From: Zygaena filipendulae
Lineage: Eukaryota > Arthropoda > Insecta > Lepidoptera > Zygaenidae
Reading direction: 5' to 3'
NCBI GenBank assembly: GCA_907165275.2
Contig: OU015661.1
Span: 1,805,501 to 1,869,500 of the forward strand
Length of the DNA stretch: 64,000 nucleotides
The notes beneath the pieces were generated by a model that was given only the letters and a program-made list of their open reading frames with translations, had not been told where the DNA came from and ran no database searches. Of the stretch, positions 11,030 through 22,169 are shown piece after piece; within the stretch, counting starts at the first letter, position 1; the number at the start of each line of letters is the position of its first letter. The position numbers and the translations under genes are program-made.

Positions 11030-11340
11030 TATTTTTTTTTAACTGATTGGTCAGACATTTGTCCATAATCTCGCCTGATTGTGAGCGTAGATATGAACTA
11101 AGGTGTTACACGCCTGCCAATTAAGTACCTGTTCACTCTGCTCTTGAAGAGGTCCAAATTGTAGTTTGGGGGGAATACAGACTCCGGCAGATCATTCCAA
11201 TCCTTAGCGGTACGCATAATGAAAGACGAAGCAAATCGTTTCGTGCGGATAGGTGGAATATCTACTGTATAGGGATGGAAGCCCGCCCGCCCGACATATT
11301 GACATAATATAATGGTATGTATGTCTAATCGTACCTTCAA
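11030..11340 (-). mobile_element. LINE ORF2 C-terminal fragment with 3' tail
   Basis: The minus-strand frame 11340..11098 (80 codons) ends with the typical tail of Jockey/CR1-type reverse transcriptases: [18 protein letters not shown], a pattern of aromatic/NDLPESVFP followed by [10 protein letters not shown]. After the stop comes a short 3' UTR and an A run (T run at 11031..11040 on the plus strand). Strongly 5' truncated, as usual for LINE insertions. Confidence 0.75.
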
Positions 11341-12452
11341 ACAAAAAATGTATCAAAATTAGATAAATACATACTTTACAATTTTAACAACACTACATTC
11401 TGTAGTAGGTATAGCTGTTAACCTCGGAAATTAGTGAGTGACTTGTTGAGGATATACCTACTTATATCCTGATATTATTTTGAGTCACGGTCGCCTCTTC
11501 ATTTTAGAATGAAATCTCAAATACGCGGGCAAACTAAATTTAGAATCGTTGAGACGCGCTTATTCGATATGAATAGATGTCGATAGATTTAAATATTATA
11601 AGAAAAACTACAAGCTTTAAGGAACCATTTTTAGCATTTCAGTACAAATCAAGTACCTATAGATAAGTTTAAAGAATAAAAATTTTCAAATAATTTTCAA
11701 TTGGAAGATTTGCTCCAAAAACGGCAAATGACAGCTCCAATTTAGCAGATCATCCGATGAGCTCATCCGTTTAAACGTTCTCAATTGATGAATGCGATGA
11801 ACATTCTAATAGAACAAGCGAAACACACATTGGGAAGACACGAATGAATCAGACATACGTAAAAACAACGATAACATCGAAGTAGTGATTAGAATGGTGA
11901 TGAGGTAACGCGAGTACTGCACGTTCCAATGACATTGCAATCGAAACTAACGTTTTATTGTGTCGGGTGTCAGGGACACAATATTACCATTCAAGACCCA
12001 CCGCCCATTCAAGCCTTTTTCCGTTTCCTCCTGAGAATGTTATGACAAATTGGCGATCCTATAGAATAATGAACAAATAAGTTGAAAGCCTGTTAAATTA
12101 ATGGCGTGCACATCGATAGATGTTTGTTTTCTCCTAACTAAATATTAAAAAATCATAAACAACGATTACTAAACATAACGCTGGGTGAGTTATCTACCGC
12201 ATTACGACAAACTTAATTACTTGCCACAACATTCTTTATTAATAAACTGACCATAAACTTCAACTCTATTTATGTCTTATTTATATACAATTAAACTTTC
12301 ATAAAACTCACCAATACTTACTGTACACTAAAGTTTATTTATACCTATTTAGGTAAATATCCTAATAAATTAGCACTTACACAACACAGTAAATATTAAA
12401 CGACAAACGTACTAGAAAAAAGGAAGATATCAGTATAATTCATCAGTATAAA
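11341..12452. other. Intronic DNA, no recognised feature
   Basis: AT-rich sequence without inverted termini, exon-like composition or family similarity that I can see. Confidence 0.35.
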
Positions 12453-12631
12453 GTTTTCATCCGCGGTAATTTCTTAGTTCTCGCGGAAATTCCGCTAAAA
12501 GTACCCATGTCCTTTTCTGTACCCCTGACAACGTGTATGCAAAATTTCGTGTTGATCCGTTGAGCCGTTATGTCGTAAAAACGTAACAAACTGCAAACCC
12601 ACTTCCGCATTTAAAATATTAGTTAGGATTA
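12453..12631 (-). mobile_element. Helitron-like element, 3' end lost
   Basis: Minus copy with CATCCGCGGTAATTTCTTAG, GTACCCCTGACAACGTGTAT and the 5' relic AAAATATTAGTTAGGA. The CTAG terminus is missing. Confidence 0.7.
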
Positions 12632-13450
12632 GTACATGAAACTAGTCAAAAAATGCCTTTATTACGCACGACACACCCATTTATGGCTAAACTTGCGAAA
12701 TCGTTCTTTTCGAATAAAAATAAAGAGAAAAACAAAATTAAAAAAGTAAACGGTTGTTGAACCAAAAAATATAGAACACACTTCGTGAGATAAATCCAAG
12801 GCCTAAAGTTCAACTGATCGTATCGATAACGTTTACTTCGTGATGTTGCAACACTACATTTCATGCAAAAATTATATACGTATGTACTATTTATAAACCA
12901 TGCTGCGTGATAAAGAAGTTGACCTTGTACTCATACATTATTATGACGAGTCAAACTTAAAATATGCAGCAAAAGTTTGATCTAATTAGGTACACTTTTA
13001 GCTGGATGTAGGTAATTTAGTCATTCAACTGGTCTTCAAGATTATAAGAATAATGACTTTAATTTCTTGCATACTCTCCGGTGAAAAATTTAGATACATA
13101 TTTTTAAACATAAGTAGGTTCGTAGATGAAAAAATTCTATTCTTATACTGCCTTCTTCGGGACTAAAACAATTTTTCAAATAACATGGAAATGATAAATG
13201 GTATAAAGTTAAACCTTTAAAATGTACCTTAATACGCGCATTTTAGCTTCTTAAATGTTCTCAAATAGTTTTGAGTCATCAAATGTGGATTTCATTGGGC
13301 TCAACGCACGCCGGGGGCCCGTCGCCGATTACGCACACACGATGGTCAATAAAACCGCAGTCAGCGATGCCGCCAGAGTAAATAATAGTTATAGTTAATC
13401 GATAAAGCGTGTCGGTGTCAGCTCGACTACACAGTAAAGTCTTGGCATCA

Positions 13451-13682
13451 GTAGGGCGATTATGTAACTTTTGTTTCTATCATTTTTCGATTTCAATCGG
13501 AAAAATAGCGGTTTTGTGATTAATTGGTTATGTTTAGACAGCTTCAAGTTTTGAAATATGTTTATTTTGGTTGATTGCTAGATATTGTAGGTGTCAAAAA
13601 GTGCATATTGTAATCACAAAACCGCTATTTTTCCGATTGAAATCGAAAAATGATAGAAACAAAAGTTACATAATCGCCCTAC
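13451..13682. mobile_element. MITE family A, complete
   Basis: 232 bp with two 71-bp inverted arms (13451..13521 and 13612..13682) that are perfect reverse complements, beginning GTAGGGCGATTATGTAAC. The 90-bp centre includes TTTATTTTGGTTGATTGCTA. Perfect arm identity suggests a young copy. TSD not resolved (TA or none). A truncated relative is at 1..172. Confidence 0.9.
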
Positions 13683-13945
13683 TGAGCTCAACTGGTCGCG
13701 TGATTCCACAGGAAGATTAGTCAAACGCAAAGCTTAAATTCATTTTGTTGCTACTCTCACTTTACATTGTAATCGTTCATGTAATTGTCCAGTCATCATC
13801 ATTTTCCTAGTAGTTAAAATAAATACAGTAAAAGTATTTGTAATGACTCAATTACTTAATGAACACAGAGTTTTTAAACATAAAATTAACTGCAATTTTC
13901 CGTCTACGGCGCGCGGCGTGTCTCAAAGCAGAAAGCTCTTGAATC

Positions 13946-14137
13946 CTTACTATGTATTTTAAACTCGAATGCGAGTTTGTTCGTTTGTTACGCTTTCACA
14001 CCTTAAATACTCCCATCATCATGAAATTTTGCATACAGGCCGTCAGTGTGACAGAGATGGACATAGGATACTTTTTATCCAGTAATTCCTGCGGGAACTC
14101 CGAAATTACCGTGGGTGAAACCTCGGGGAACGGCTAG
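13946..14137 (+). mobile_element. Helitron-like element
   Basis: Begins near TATTTTAAACTCGAATGCGAG and ends CCTCGGGGAACGGCTAG followed by T. It has the body word ATGGACATAGGATACTTTTT. The chance 61-codon ORF over it is not a gene. Confidence 0.8.
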
Positions 14138-14478
14138 TAAATGAATAAATAAAAAACAGAAGCGATCCCAGGCTCTGGAGTTAGAATGCGAAAGCGACGA
14201 TACACGGGAAAGTTATTGTTTAAGAATTTCAAGAGTGCAGTGCCAGCAACGCGGTTTCGCATACCGACATACCAGGTTCGCATGCCACCGCGGGTGGGCG
14301 TCGTGACTCGTGACTACGGCACAAATATCCGCTGCTCCTCCAACAGCCCAGCTCATAGGTGTAAGGTGACACGGTAACGTTGCTATTGCTCGCTTCAATG
14401 TCGACCTTATATGACACTTGGTAATATTGGTAATATTGGTTTATTATTAAAGTTTTTAGATTTTCGCGTTTTGAGCAC

Positions 14479-14636
14479 ATTATATTATGTAAATTACGCG
14501 GGACTTGAACGCGATGTTTTTTATTACCTTTTTTGCCTGACGTTTCGGCTGAGTTGCATCACGCCGTGGTCACAGGCTGACTAAAGCCTATGTAAAAACA
14601 TCGCGTTCAAGTCCCGCGTAATTTACATAATATAAT
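14479..14636. mobile_element. Perfect 43-bp inverted-repeat element
   Basis: Left arm 14479..14521 and right arm 14594..14636 are exact reverse complements (core AATTACGCGGGACTTGAACG), with a 72-bp loop containing TGACGTTTCGGCTGAGTTGC. Looks like a MITE or fold-back insertion in an AATATTGGT-rich context. Confidence 0.8.
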
Positions 14637-14740
14637 ATTGGTTTAGTAATATAATTGGTAATATTTCGAATACGAGCAAACTATGAGTGACCTATGTGGA
14701 TGTTCTTTAATCTGCACTGTGCTCTCCTTATTAGATAAAT

Positions 14741-14850
14741 AGCTTCACCCGCGGTAATTTCGGAGTTCCCGCGGGAATTCCGAGATAAAAAGTACCCTAT
14801 GTCTTTCTCTGTACCCCTGACAACGTGTATGTATATAATATTAGTAGGAT
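14741..14850 (-). mobile_element. Helitron-like element, internally deleted
   Basis: Minus copy holding the 3' part (AGCTTCACCCGCGGTAATTT) and the 5' end TATAATATTAGTAGGA but lacking most of the middle. 110 bp. Confidence 0.75.
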
Positions 14851-17800
14851 ATTTACTGTGCTCTCCTTATTAGATTTTGCTTTTCACCTACTGTATAGTT
14901 CAAATTACTTGTAACTAAGTTCAATTTTGCCGAATTGTTAAAACAGCTGACGATGTTTAGTTTCCTAAATATTATATTAAATTCATAAAAAAGGTCAGAC
15001 GATTCTAGTGTTTTTGCTCATTTGTATTTTTTATTTAAAACAATTTCAGTCGTGACTGTTATGAAAAAATTAACATAACCTCCACAGTGGAAGCGGCAGA
15101 CAACAATGGGGTTTAAAGGATGCCCGTCCGACAGTGGGTGATGTCATAGTGCAGAGTTTTGAGGGATGTTACACCATGACCGCAAAATATGCGAGGCCAA
15201 CCCAGTTTCGTCGGGTCATTATTCAACTTTATGGAGTCCTGCACAAAACTATTATTCATAATATAATACTCCCATAACTTGAAGATGCTGAAGAGTAAAT
15301 ACTTTGAGGAGCTTTTTTTATAAAAATAGTACTTGAAGCCTCGATGGCGCAAGTTTTAATTTCTTATGGACGAAATATTAATAGTGTTTGTTGTCGAAAT
15401 TAAACAAAGACTTCAGCATGAAACATTCAACAATATATGTACATTTACATAATATAATATGTACACTATTCGTATGAGTTAGTGTTCCACTGACTGCATT
15501 TGCACCGGAATTATGGTCATTTGAATTATAAGGTCCACCGCAATTGCAAAATCTTTGTTCTCCATGTTTAATAACGTATGTATAATTTATATTGACCAAT
15601 ACGAGTTCTATGTGGCAACTGGCAATGAGTGGTAATGAACAAAGTTCACATAGTGTTTCGACCTTAGACAACAGCACAGCCACGATAGATCAAAGTCAAA
15701 TGAAAGTCAATGATTGAGAAACACATGGTGCAAATGACACCGGAATACTAGCGCGGACCGGGTATGTTACCAGTACGATGTACAGAATACAGACGCATGT
15801 GCATGTTGCGACTTAATGAGGTGATTGTGTTTGCCGTCTCGATGGTGACTTCATCAAATATCAATAACGTCGGATCGATGATAAACAAAGAAGAGATGTT
15901 GTGTGAAAGTGTCAACCAAATGTTCAAAGATATTAGAAACTTCGCGCCACCCTTGAATATGTGAAAGAGTTAGTATGCATCGCAAAAAAGAAATAAAGAA
16001 AGGAAATAATGATGAATTAAAAAAAGAACTGTTTCAAAAAGAGCGCTTTTGATACATAAAACCAGTGAGCAAAAGTATGCTAGGTTATAATTGCTCGCTA
16101 CGTGAATGTTGCCTTAAGCAAAGATCAATTTTACTTGGTCTATGAAAATAAGATTGAGAACGTTCTGAGGTTGCGAATTGATAGAATTGTTTTTATTGCA
16201 TCTTGCACTTTACGTCAGGGTGAAAAGTTGTGTCACACGAGAGCAGAGTACTGTTGCCTCTTGTGTCTTTAGAATCGTCACTACACTCACGATCTTAGAT
16301 AAAAACTCGGCACTCGTAATAAAACGAACTTTGCTCTCTTGTTGAACAACAATATGGAAGGAATTTTGATTATAGAAGTTTAGAAAACATTTCGTAAAGT
16401 GCATGTTGTCGATGTTATTCTGATTACGTACCAATAGAGATGTGAAGAAAGCGTAACTCCTCGAGACCCATTACTGAAATAACCATACAGCGCGAGCATA
16501 CGCATCGGTAATGACACTCATGTGGGTGCGGGTTCGATGCCCGTGTCGAGACCGTCTATGGATGCGGCAGTGTGATTGTCGTCGCTCCGTTAGAGCCAAG
16601 ACGCCCACCACTCACTACCTACCCAGCAGTCAATCGTTAAAATATTGTAAGCCGGGCCATTCTTGGAATTTCAATGGGCTTCTAAGTATCGCGTCTTAGA
16701 ATTGATGATTAGGTTGCTAATGTAAGAAGTCATTTACGCTTTACGGTACTTTCAATCTACCAGCTCGCCTATCACAAAGCCTGTAAAGTTTATTAGAGTA
16801 TTTTATGCGATAACGTTAGCGGAGTTCTAAAGGTTCTGATTATAAATTACCAACTATCGCGTGACATCTGTCCCACACACGGAGAAAATAATATATTAGC
16901 TAGAAATGCCATGCATAGGCGGAGCAGGCACGACGGAAAGTTAAGAGGTTCAAAGGAAGTTAAGAGTAAATGCATCTGCAAATCATCCATTTGTTTTCAC
17001 CATAAACTGAGTTGATGGCCCCTTCTATCTGTTATGTGGACCCAAAGGTAGATGTCTTTTTTTCTAAGTTAATCAAATTCATCACCATTTCCATCCACCA
17101 TCTCTTCAGCAGTCATCATTTAGCCGGGCATAATCCTACTTTGGGGTAAAGGTTTGAAATATTATTATATATAGTATCCAATTCATTGTCAAACGAGAAT
17201 CAGGGGAATGTAGTACACGAAGAAAAGGAGAATTCCTTATGAATTGCGATCCTCTTCACCAAACTGTACCCCATTTTACTTTAAAATTTGTCGCTAAACC
17301 AACACACATTACGTGACCAATCATAGCAAAATGCACGTTAAAAGGAAAAACAGTAGCACAAACGTGTTGTATCGACGTCATTCGTTTGATAACATTTAAA
17401 TTCCAAACATGTTTGTTTTCCCATTTGGTAGGTATTTATTGAAATAGCTATGTTGCAATTAAGCATTTTGTAATAAACTTTACATATTTGAGCAGAAACA
17501 TTTAAACTATAGCAATTAACAAAAAATAGTTTACGCTGGTTTTAATGCCCTTATGGTTCTAGTTCATTTGAAGTCTAAGATGATACATCACATCGAAATA
17601 CATAGTTAAAGAATAGTTTAACAACTTCCAGCTTTTACAAAAAGTTTCCGTTTACAAGAAAGATATGTTCTGCGCCATTTAAATAAATTGGATAAATTTG
17701 CATTAGGTACACAAAATACTTATAAGTACTTGAGAGTAAATCATTCAGCTATCAGCTACCTAGAACTAATCACGAAAGAGGTTTCCAACTCCAATCAACG

Positions 17801-18240
17801 TAAAGTAATTAATAAAACCATTAACTAGTTAGTGAAATATAAACACCAAGTATGTTGTAGGTACCTATATAATATAATATAACAAATTTATATAAATAAA
17901 CGAGTTTACTCTCCACGTTATTAAACCTCAATACCTTTAGCCGGGTACAACGTGAAGTCAGTCTGAAACAATTGATTCGTCAAGTTCACCCGTCTGCTGC
18001 GACTTGGTGTGTGGTGCAAGCTATAGGAGACTGTTTGAAACAATACAAGGCTTTTGACATGGATAATCGTAGTCAACTATGCAGATTTGGTGCATGGTTG
18101 TTGGTCGCCACATAGGGTCTCCTAACACCTGGGCTATCGTCATTACTATCTACCCACTATCCACTATCGAATTATTTTTGAACGAAATATGTCAGAAGAT
18201 ATATGATTTTTTATAGCGGGTGGGCACTAGTTTGAGTCGT
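14851..18240. other. Intronic DNA with unassigned ORFs
   Basis: Four short frames (15113..15352 and 15378..15683 minus, 15764..15964 plus, 16210..16434 minus) have no motif I recognise and no splice-site support. Around 16525..16545 GCGGGTTCGATGCCCG resembles a Pol III B box, but no A box is evident. Otherwise featureless. Confidence 0.3.
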
Positions 18241-18442
18241 GCCCTCTTAGCTAAGTTGACACTATGATCGTTAACGCTATAGGAAACTAAGGAATGCATC
18301 GTAATGTCACGTGGGCACGTACTTGAACGTGAAATTGGAAATTTGAATGGGCGATTTTAGGTAACCACGTGACATGATGATACGTTCCTTAGTTCTCTAC
18401 AGCGTTAACGTCCATAGATTGTCAACTTGACTAAGGGGTTTG
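18241..18442. mobile_element. MITE family C, complete copy
   Basis: About 78-bp imperfect inverted arms: left GCCCTCTTAGCTAAGTTGAC and right GTCAACTTGACTAAGGGG. Inner blocks GATCGTTAACGCTATAGGAA and AATGTCACGTGG are mirrored. Related copies at 28806..28925 and 39205..39428; fragments at 34203..34710. Confidence 0.8.
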
Positions 18443-18501
18443 GGCTTTACCTTTAAAGTTTATGCCTTGTATTAACAAGTAGTGAAAGCAACCCTCACGG
18501 G

Positions 18502-18533
18502 GTCGACGGCCCGGGAAGTGGGCGCGCCAGCTG
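18502..18533. other. GC-rich run with clustered rare restriction words
   Basis: Contains GTCGAC, CCCGGG, GGCGCGCC and CAGCTG within 32 bp, odd in such AT-rich DNA. The flanks are ordinary intron. 18443..19175 otherwise holds nothing I recognise. Confidence 0.4.
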
Positions 18534-19175
18534 AAAACCGCGCTTGCAACGTGACAGACCTTTGATAGAGCCACGAGCTACGTCACCGAGTGTCTATTTC
18601 GTTGGTTCTAGAGTGGGACTATTGTGCTCTTCACGGTGTTGTTAAATGTACTCTGATGTTGTGGACTTTTCATCATTTACTTATGAATATAATCACGTTT
18701 TCACAACTACTGTATGCACTGTGAAGTGTGATGTGGGTTTTTCGTCATTTAGTTTTGAAAGTTAACTTCGTTTTTACAACCTTGTTTAACTTATCTATAA
18801 TTATTTAAGGAGAGCACACTGCACAGACAATTTTATTTAGGATTCGGAATAGTGACTCTTAGGTTTAACATATCTTAAACAATTTTCTTAGTTAATTTTC
18901 CACACATTTCATTCAACAAAATGTTACGTGTAAGCAAATACAAACCACCTAAAGTAACTTTATGAATATTACTCGTATTTATGTAATATAATGTAAATAT
19001 AATGTATAATATGTAATAATATTAAAGAACGCAAATGAAAAATGTAGATTCACGAACCTGGCTCAGACTCCTAAGCGAGATGGTAAACCTTTGCTACACA
19101 TGTTTTTAAGCCCTACAGTACTTGATCCAGTTATTTTTTATATGCCCGATTTATTTTAAATCCTAACTTATAAAT

Positions 19176-19408
19176 GGACATAGATAAGCAATAGTGTGTC
19201 ACCCACACTGGAGAAATTTTGAGTAAATCGTGTTTTAAAATTACAGCGCCATTTTGTGTCAACAGTTTATTATGTTCAACAGTTTTTTACATATTAAAAA
19301 AAACAATGTAGTATGGTAAACACATTATTAAAAACGTTCTCTAACTCTTAACAAATCGTTCTGTAACAATAACTTTATCTTGTGGGTTGTTATTGCTTAT
19401 CTGAGTCC
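19176..19408 (-). mobile_element. MITE family B, copy 3
   Basis: Ends GGACATAGATAAGCAATAGT and TTATTGCTTATCTGAGTCC. Flanks AAAT and AGAT (one mismatch in the expected 4-bp duplication). More diverged than the other copies. Confidence 0.8.
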
Positions 19409-19570
19409 AGATGCGGTTGTGAATGATCTTCTCTCTACCCCTGATAGCTAGCGTTACGCAAAATTGCATAACGATCGGTTGAGTGGTTAAAATGGTGGTT
19501 AAAAGCGTGGAAGGGTTACAAGCAACCTAACAAACTCACATTCGTCTTTATCGCAGAAGGATATTAAGTT

Positions 19571-19813
19571 ATCCATACATATAAAATGCTTTGTCCTGAA
19601 TGACTGATGGATCAACGCACAGCCTAAACCGCTGATCGTAGAGACCTGAAACTTGAAGGGTTTGTTCTATGTATGATGTAGACAGACATCCGATAAGAAA
19701 GGATTTTTGAAAATTCAACCCCTGAGGGGATGAAAAGGGGTTGCAAAATTTGTATGGAACACTTCCGCGGGAACTTAGAAATTATCGCGGGTGAAACCGC
19801 GCGGGGCAGCTAG
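19571..19813 (+). mobile_element. Helitron-like element, second subfamily
   Basis: Body differs (ATGCTTTGTCCTGAATGACT, GGATGAAAAGGGGTTGCAAA) but the 3' end is the same type: ATCGCGGGTGAAACCGCGCG and CAGCTAG at 19813. A related copy ends at 30506. Confidence 0.8.
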
Positions 19814-19816
19814 TCA

Positions 19817-20035
19817 TCCTACTAATATTATAAAAGCGAAAGTTTGTAAGAATATATGTATGGATGGATGGATGGATGTTAGTTACTCTTTCACGCAAAA
19901 ACTACTGGGTGGATTTAAATGAAACTTTACAATAATAAAGCGTATACATCAGATTAACAAATAGGGTAATTTTTATCCTGGAATTCCCGCGGGAACTCCG
20001 ATTTTACCGCGGGTGAAACCGCGGGGCACAGCTAG
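19817..20035 (+). mobile_element. Helitron-like element, complete, 3 bp behind previous copy
   Basis: Starts TCCTACTAATATTATAAAAG and ends CCGCGGGTGAAACCGCGG, CAGCTAG at 20035, flanked by A and T. It includes a (GGAT)n run. The preceding copy ends only 3 bp upstream, a head-to-tail pair. Confidence 0.88.
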
Positions 20036-20336
20036 TTGTATATAAATCTCTTAAGAAAAATTGTCTTCTTAATACCCATGCATTTACGGGACACCCCGTT
20101 TAAAGGGGTGATATTCCCATGGCGTCGATCCATTTGCGTGGCTAATAGTGCGTAAACACGCCGCCACTCCGCCGCCGTTGTGTTGACACTGCGTGACGCA
20201 CTCGTGTGGGTGATGAATATTGATGTGCTGACTGCTGATACAGCGCCATCTTTGTTTTTAACCGACACGAAAAAATAAGTTGATCGATTCGACCCGTATG
20301 AAATGAAACAACAGAACTGTATTGTATAGGTACCTA

Positions 20337-20605
20337 CTAGCTGTTTCACCCTCCTGGGGTAATAACGGGATATAAAGTACCTTGTGTCCTTCTCTGTACC
20401 CCAGACGACGTGTAATATTAAAAATTTAATGCAGTTCCACCCGCGTTAATTTCGGAGATCCCGCGGGAAATCCCGGATCAAAGTTCTCTGTAGGTACCCC
20501 CCACAACGTTTGAGCTAAATTTCACGATGATCGGTTGAGTAGTTAAGTCATGAAAGCATAACAAACAAATAAACTCGCATTTGCATTATCGCAAAGTTAA
20601 GTAAT
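20337..20605 (-). mobile_element. Two overlapping Helitron-like copies
   Basis: The first carries the CTAG end at 20337 and breaks off after GACGACGTGTAATATTA. The second (about 20430..20605) repeats CCACCCGCGTTAATTTCGGA through to the 5' relic. Nested or tandem insertion. Confidence 0.7.
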
Positions 20606-20965
20606 CAAACTATGCACATTAAAGTCCGCGAATCCGCGATTCACCATCAAAAACACAACACAGCCAGCATAAAAAAAACATTCAATAAACAAAACGACCG
20701 AATCCATTTCGCACTTATAGTATTAACAAAACATAAATGGATTTGGTAAACAAAGGCATAATAAAGCGATAAAAACCCGCATCGTAAGGAACTGGGTCGC
20801 CCTAAAACGGCAAGTTCTTGATAGCGCGAGGGCGAGCGCGAGCGTTACAATGAAATGCGTATATTGCAAAAACTCATAAAGATGCGTGGTGTCGTGGACA
20901 CACTTAGCCAAGTCATAACTTAATAGAAAAGCGTAAAAAAATAATCATTAAAATTTATAAGAATT

Positions 20966-21225
20966 CTAGCTGTCCCTCGCGATTTCATTCACGGTAATTT
21001 CGGAGTTCCCGCGGTAATTCCGGGAAAAAAATGCTGTATTTTACGGTGATAAGCAGTTCCCCGCATTAATTCCCGAGTTCCCGCGGGAATTCCGGGATAA
21101 AAACTATCCTATCTTTTAAGTTGGACCAAATTATAAATGGTTGCAAAATTTTATCAAAATCCGTTCAGCAGTTTCGGAGTCAATCGCGGACAAACAACGT
21201 GACACGTGATTTATATATATTAGAT
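20966..21225 (-). mobile_element. Helitron-like element with duplicated 3' module
   Basis: CTAG at 20966. The AATTTCGGAGTTCCCGCGG block occurs twice (about 21000 and 21070), so the terminal module is duplicated. The body has AAAATCCGTTCAGCAGTTTC. Confidence 0.7.
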
Positions 21226-21385
21226 AGATAGATAGATTAGATTAAGATAAAAATTTACACCCTGCGACGGTTCTTCAACTTCTGTTGCTACAAACCTTAA
21301 CTTTTTTTCAATTTGCATTTTATTGTGTAATCCTGAATAGTGTTCCTGAAAACTACTGCTTAAACAGTAACTTAACTTCTATTAC

Positions 21386-21570
21386 CAGCTGTGCCCCGCG
21401 GTTTCACCGGCGTGAGTATTGGGATTCCCGCAGGAACAATTAAAATAGCCTAAGTTACTCCTTAACATCAGCTATCTGCCAGTGAAAGTTCTGTTAAATT
21501 GGTCTAGCCGTTTCAGAGATTAGCCGGAACAAACAGACAGACAGACTGAAATAAAAAAATATTTTTCATT
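21386..21570 (-). mobile_element. Helitron-like element, third subfamily
   Basis: GCTGTGCCCCGCGGTTTCAC at the 3' side. The body word AGCCGTTTCAGAGATTAGCC and the (CAGA)n run are shared with 40562..40750. Confidence 0.7.
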
Positions 21571-21797
21571 ACTCATACTCGGAAAGTAGGTCTGAAGTTG
21601 CCTGAGAAGCGGGTTGAAAGTAACCCTTTTCAGCCCTAGGGAGAATCGCTTTCAACTGACAACTGTCAAATTATTAAAAAAAAAACTAGGTCTATTTTCA
21701 CATTTCTATTGAACCATGTTTCAACTTTCTATACAGCCAGCGCGATGTAAAATTGAAATAACGTAAAGTTTAAGTAGGTATTAATTAAAATAAAATT

Positions 21798-22015
21798 CAG
21801 TCACTTTTTCTTAAGCTAATTCCTATTTATATTTTTTTATTTTCTTTAATTAATACTTAATAATTAAAGAAAATATTTTTTTTAGGTCGCCACAATGTAA
21901 ATAAAAAATACTGGCTGAATAGCTAGCCGGCCAAAGAAAAAGAAATAGGTGGGAAAGTGTCAAGCGACTATCCGATCTTCACTCATTTTTTCTTTAGCTA
22001 ATTCCTATTTTTATT
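21798..22015. repeat. Direct repeat flanking A/T-rich DNA
   Basis: TTAAGCTAATTCCTATTTAT (about 21811) and TTTAGCTAATTCCTATTTTT (about 21993) are homologous about 35-bp units 180 bp apart. Origin unknown. Confidence 0.45.
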
Positions 22016-22045
22016 TTGACTTTCCTTGCATTCGTAATGAAAAGC

Positions 22046-22169
22046 ACAGTGTTACCCTCGGGAGAAAGACTTATTTAGTCCCTCGATCTATTAGCGCCCT
22101 CGCTACGCTCGGGCGCCAAACCCCGTCTCGGGACTAAATAAGTTACTTTCACCCCTAGGATAACAATGT
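22046..22169. mobile_element. Short inverted-repeat element
   Basis: Imperfect about 36-bp arms: ACAGTGTTACCCTCGGGAGA...ACTTATTTAGTCC and its inverse GGACTAAATAAGT...ACAATGT. The centre is itself palindromic (GCGCCCTCGCTACGCTCGGG). Low copy here. Confidence 0.6.

Noticed and set aside
15113..16434. Group of 66- to 101-codon ORFs as a possible gene or processed pseudogene
   Set aside because: No recognisable domain, no consistent strand or phase, no splice sites.
16520..16545. Second tRNA-like or SINE B box
   Set aside because: Isolated GGTTCGATGCC without A box, body or tail.
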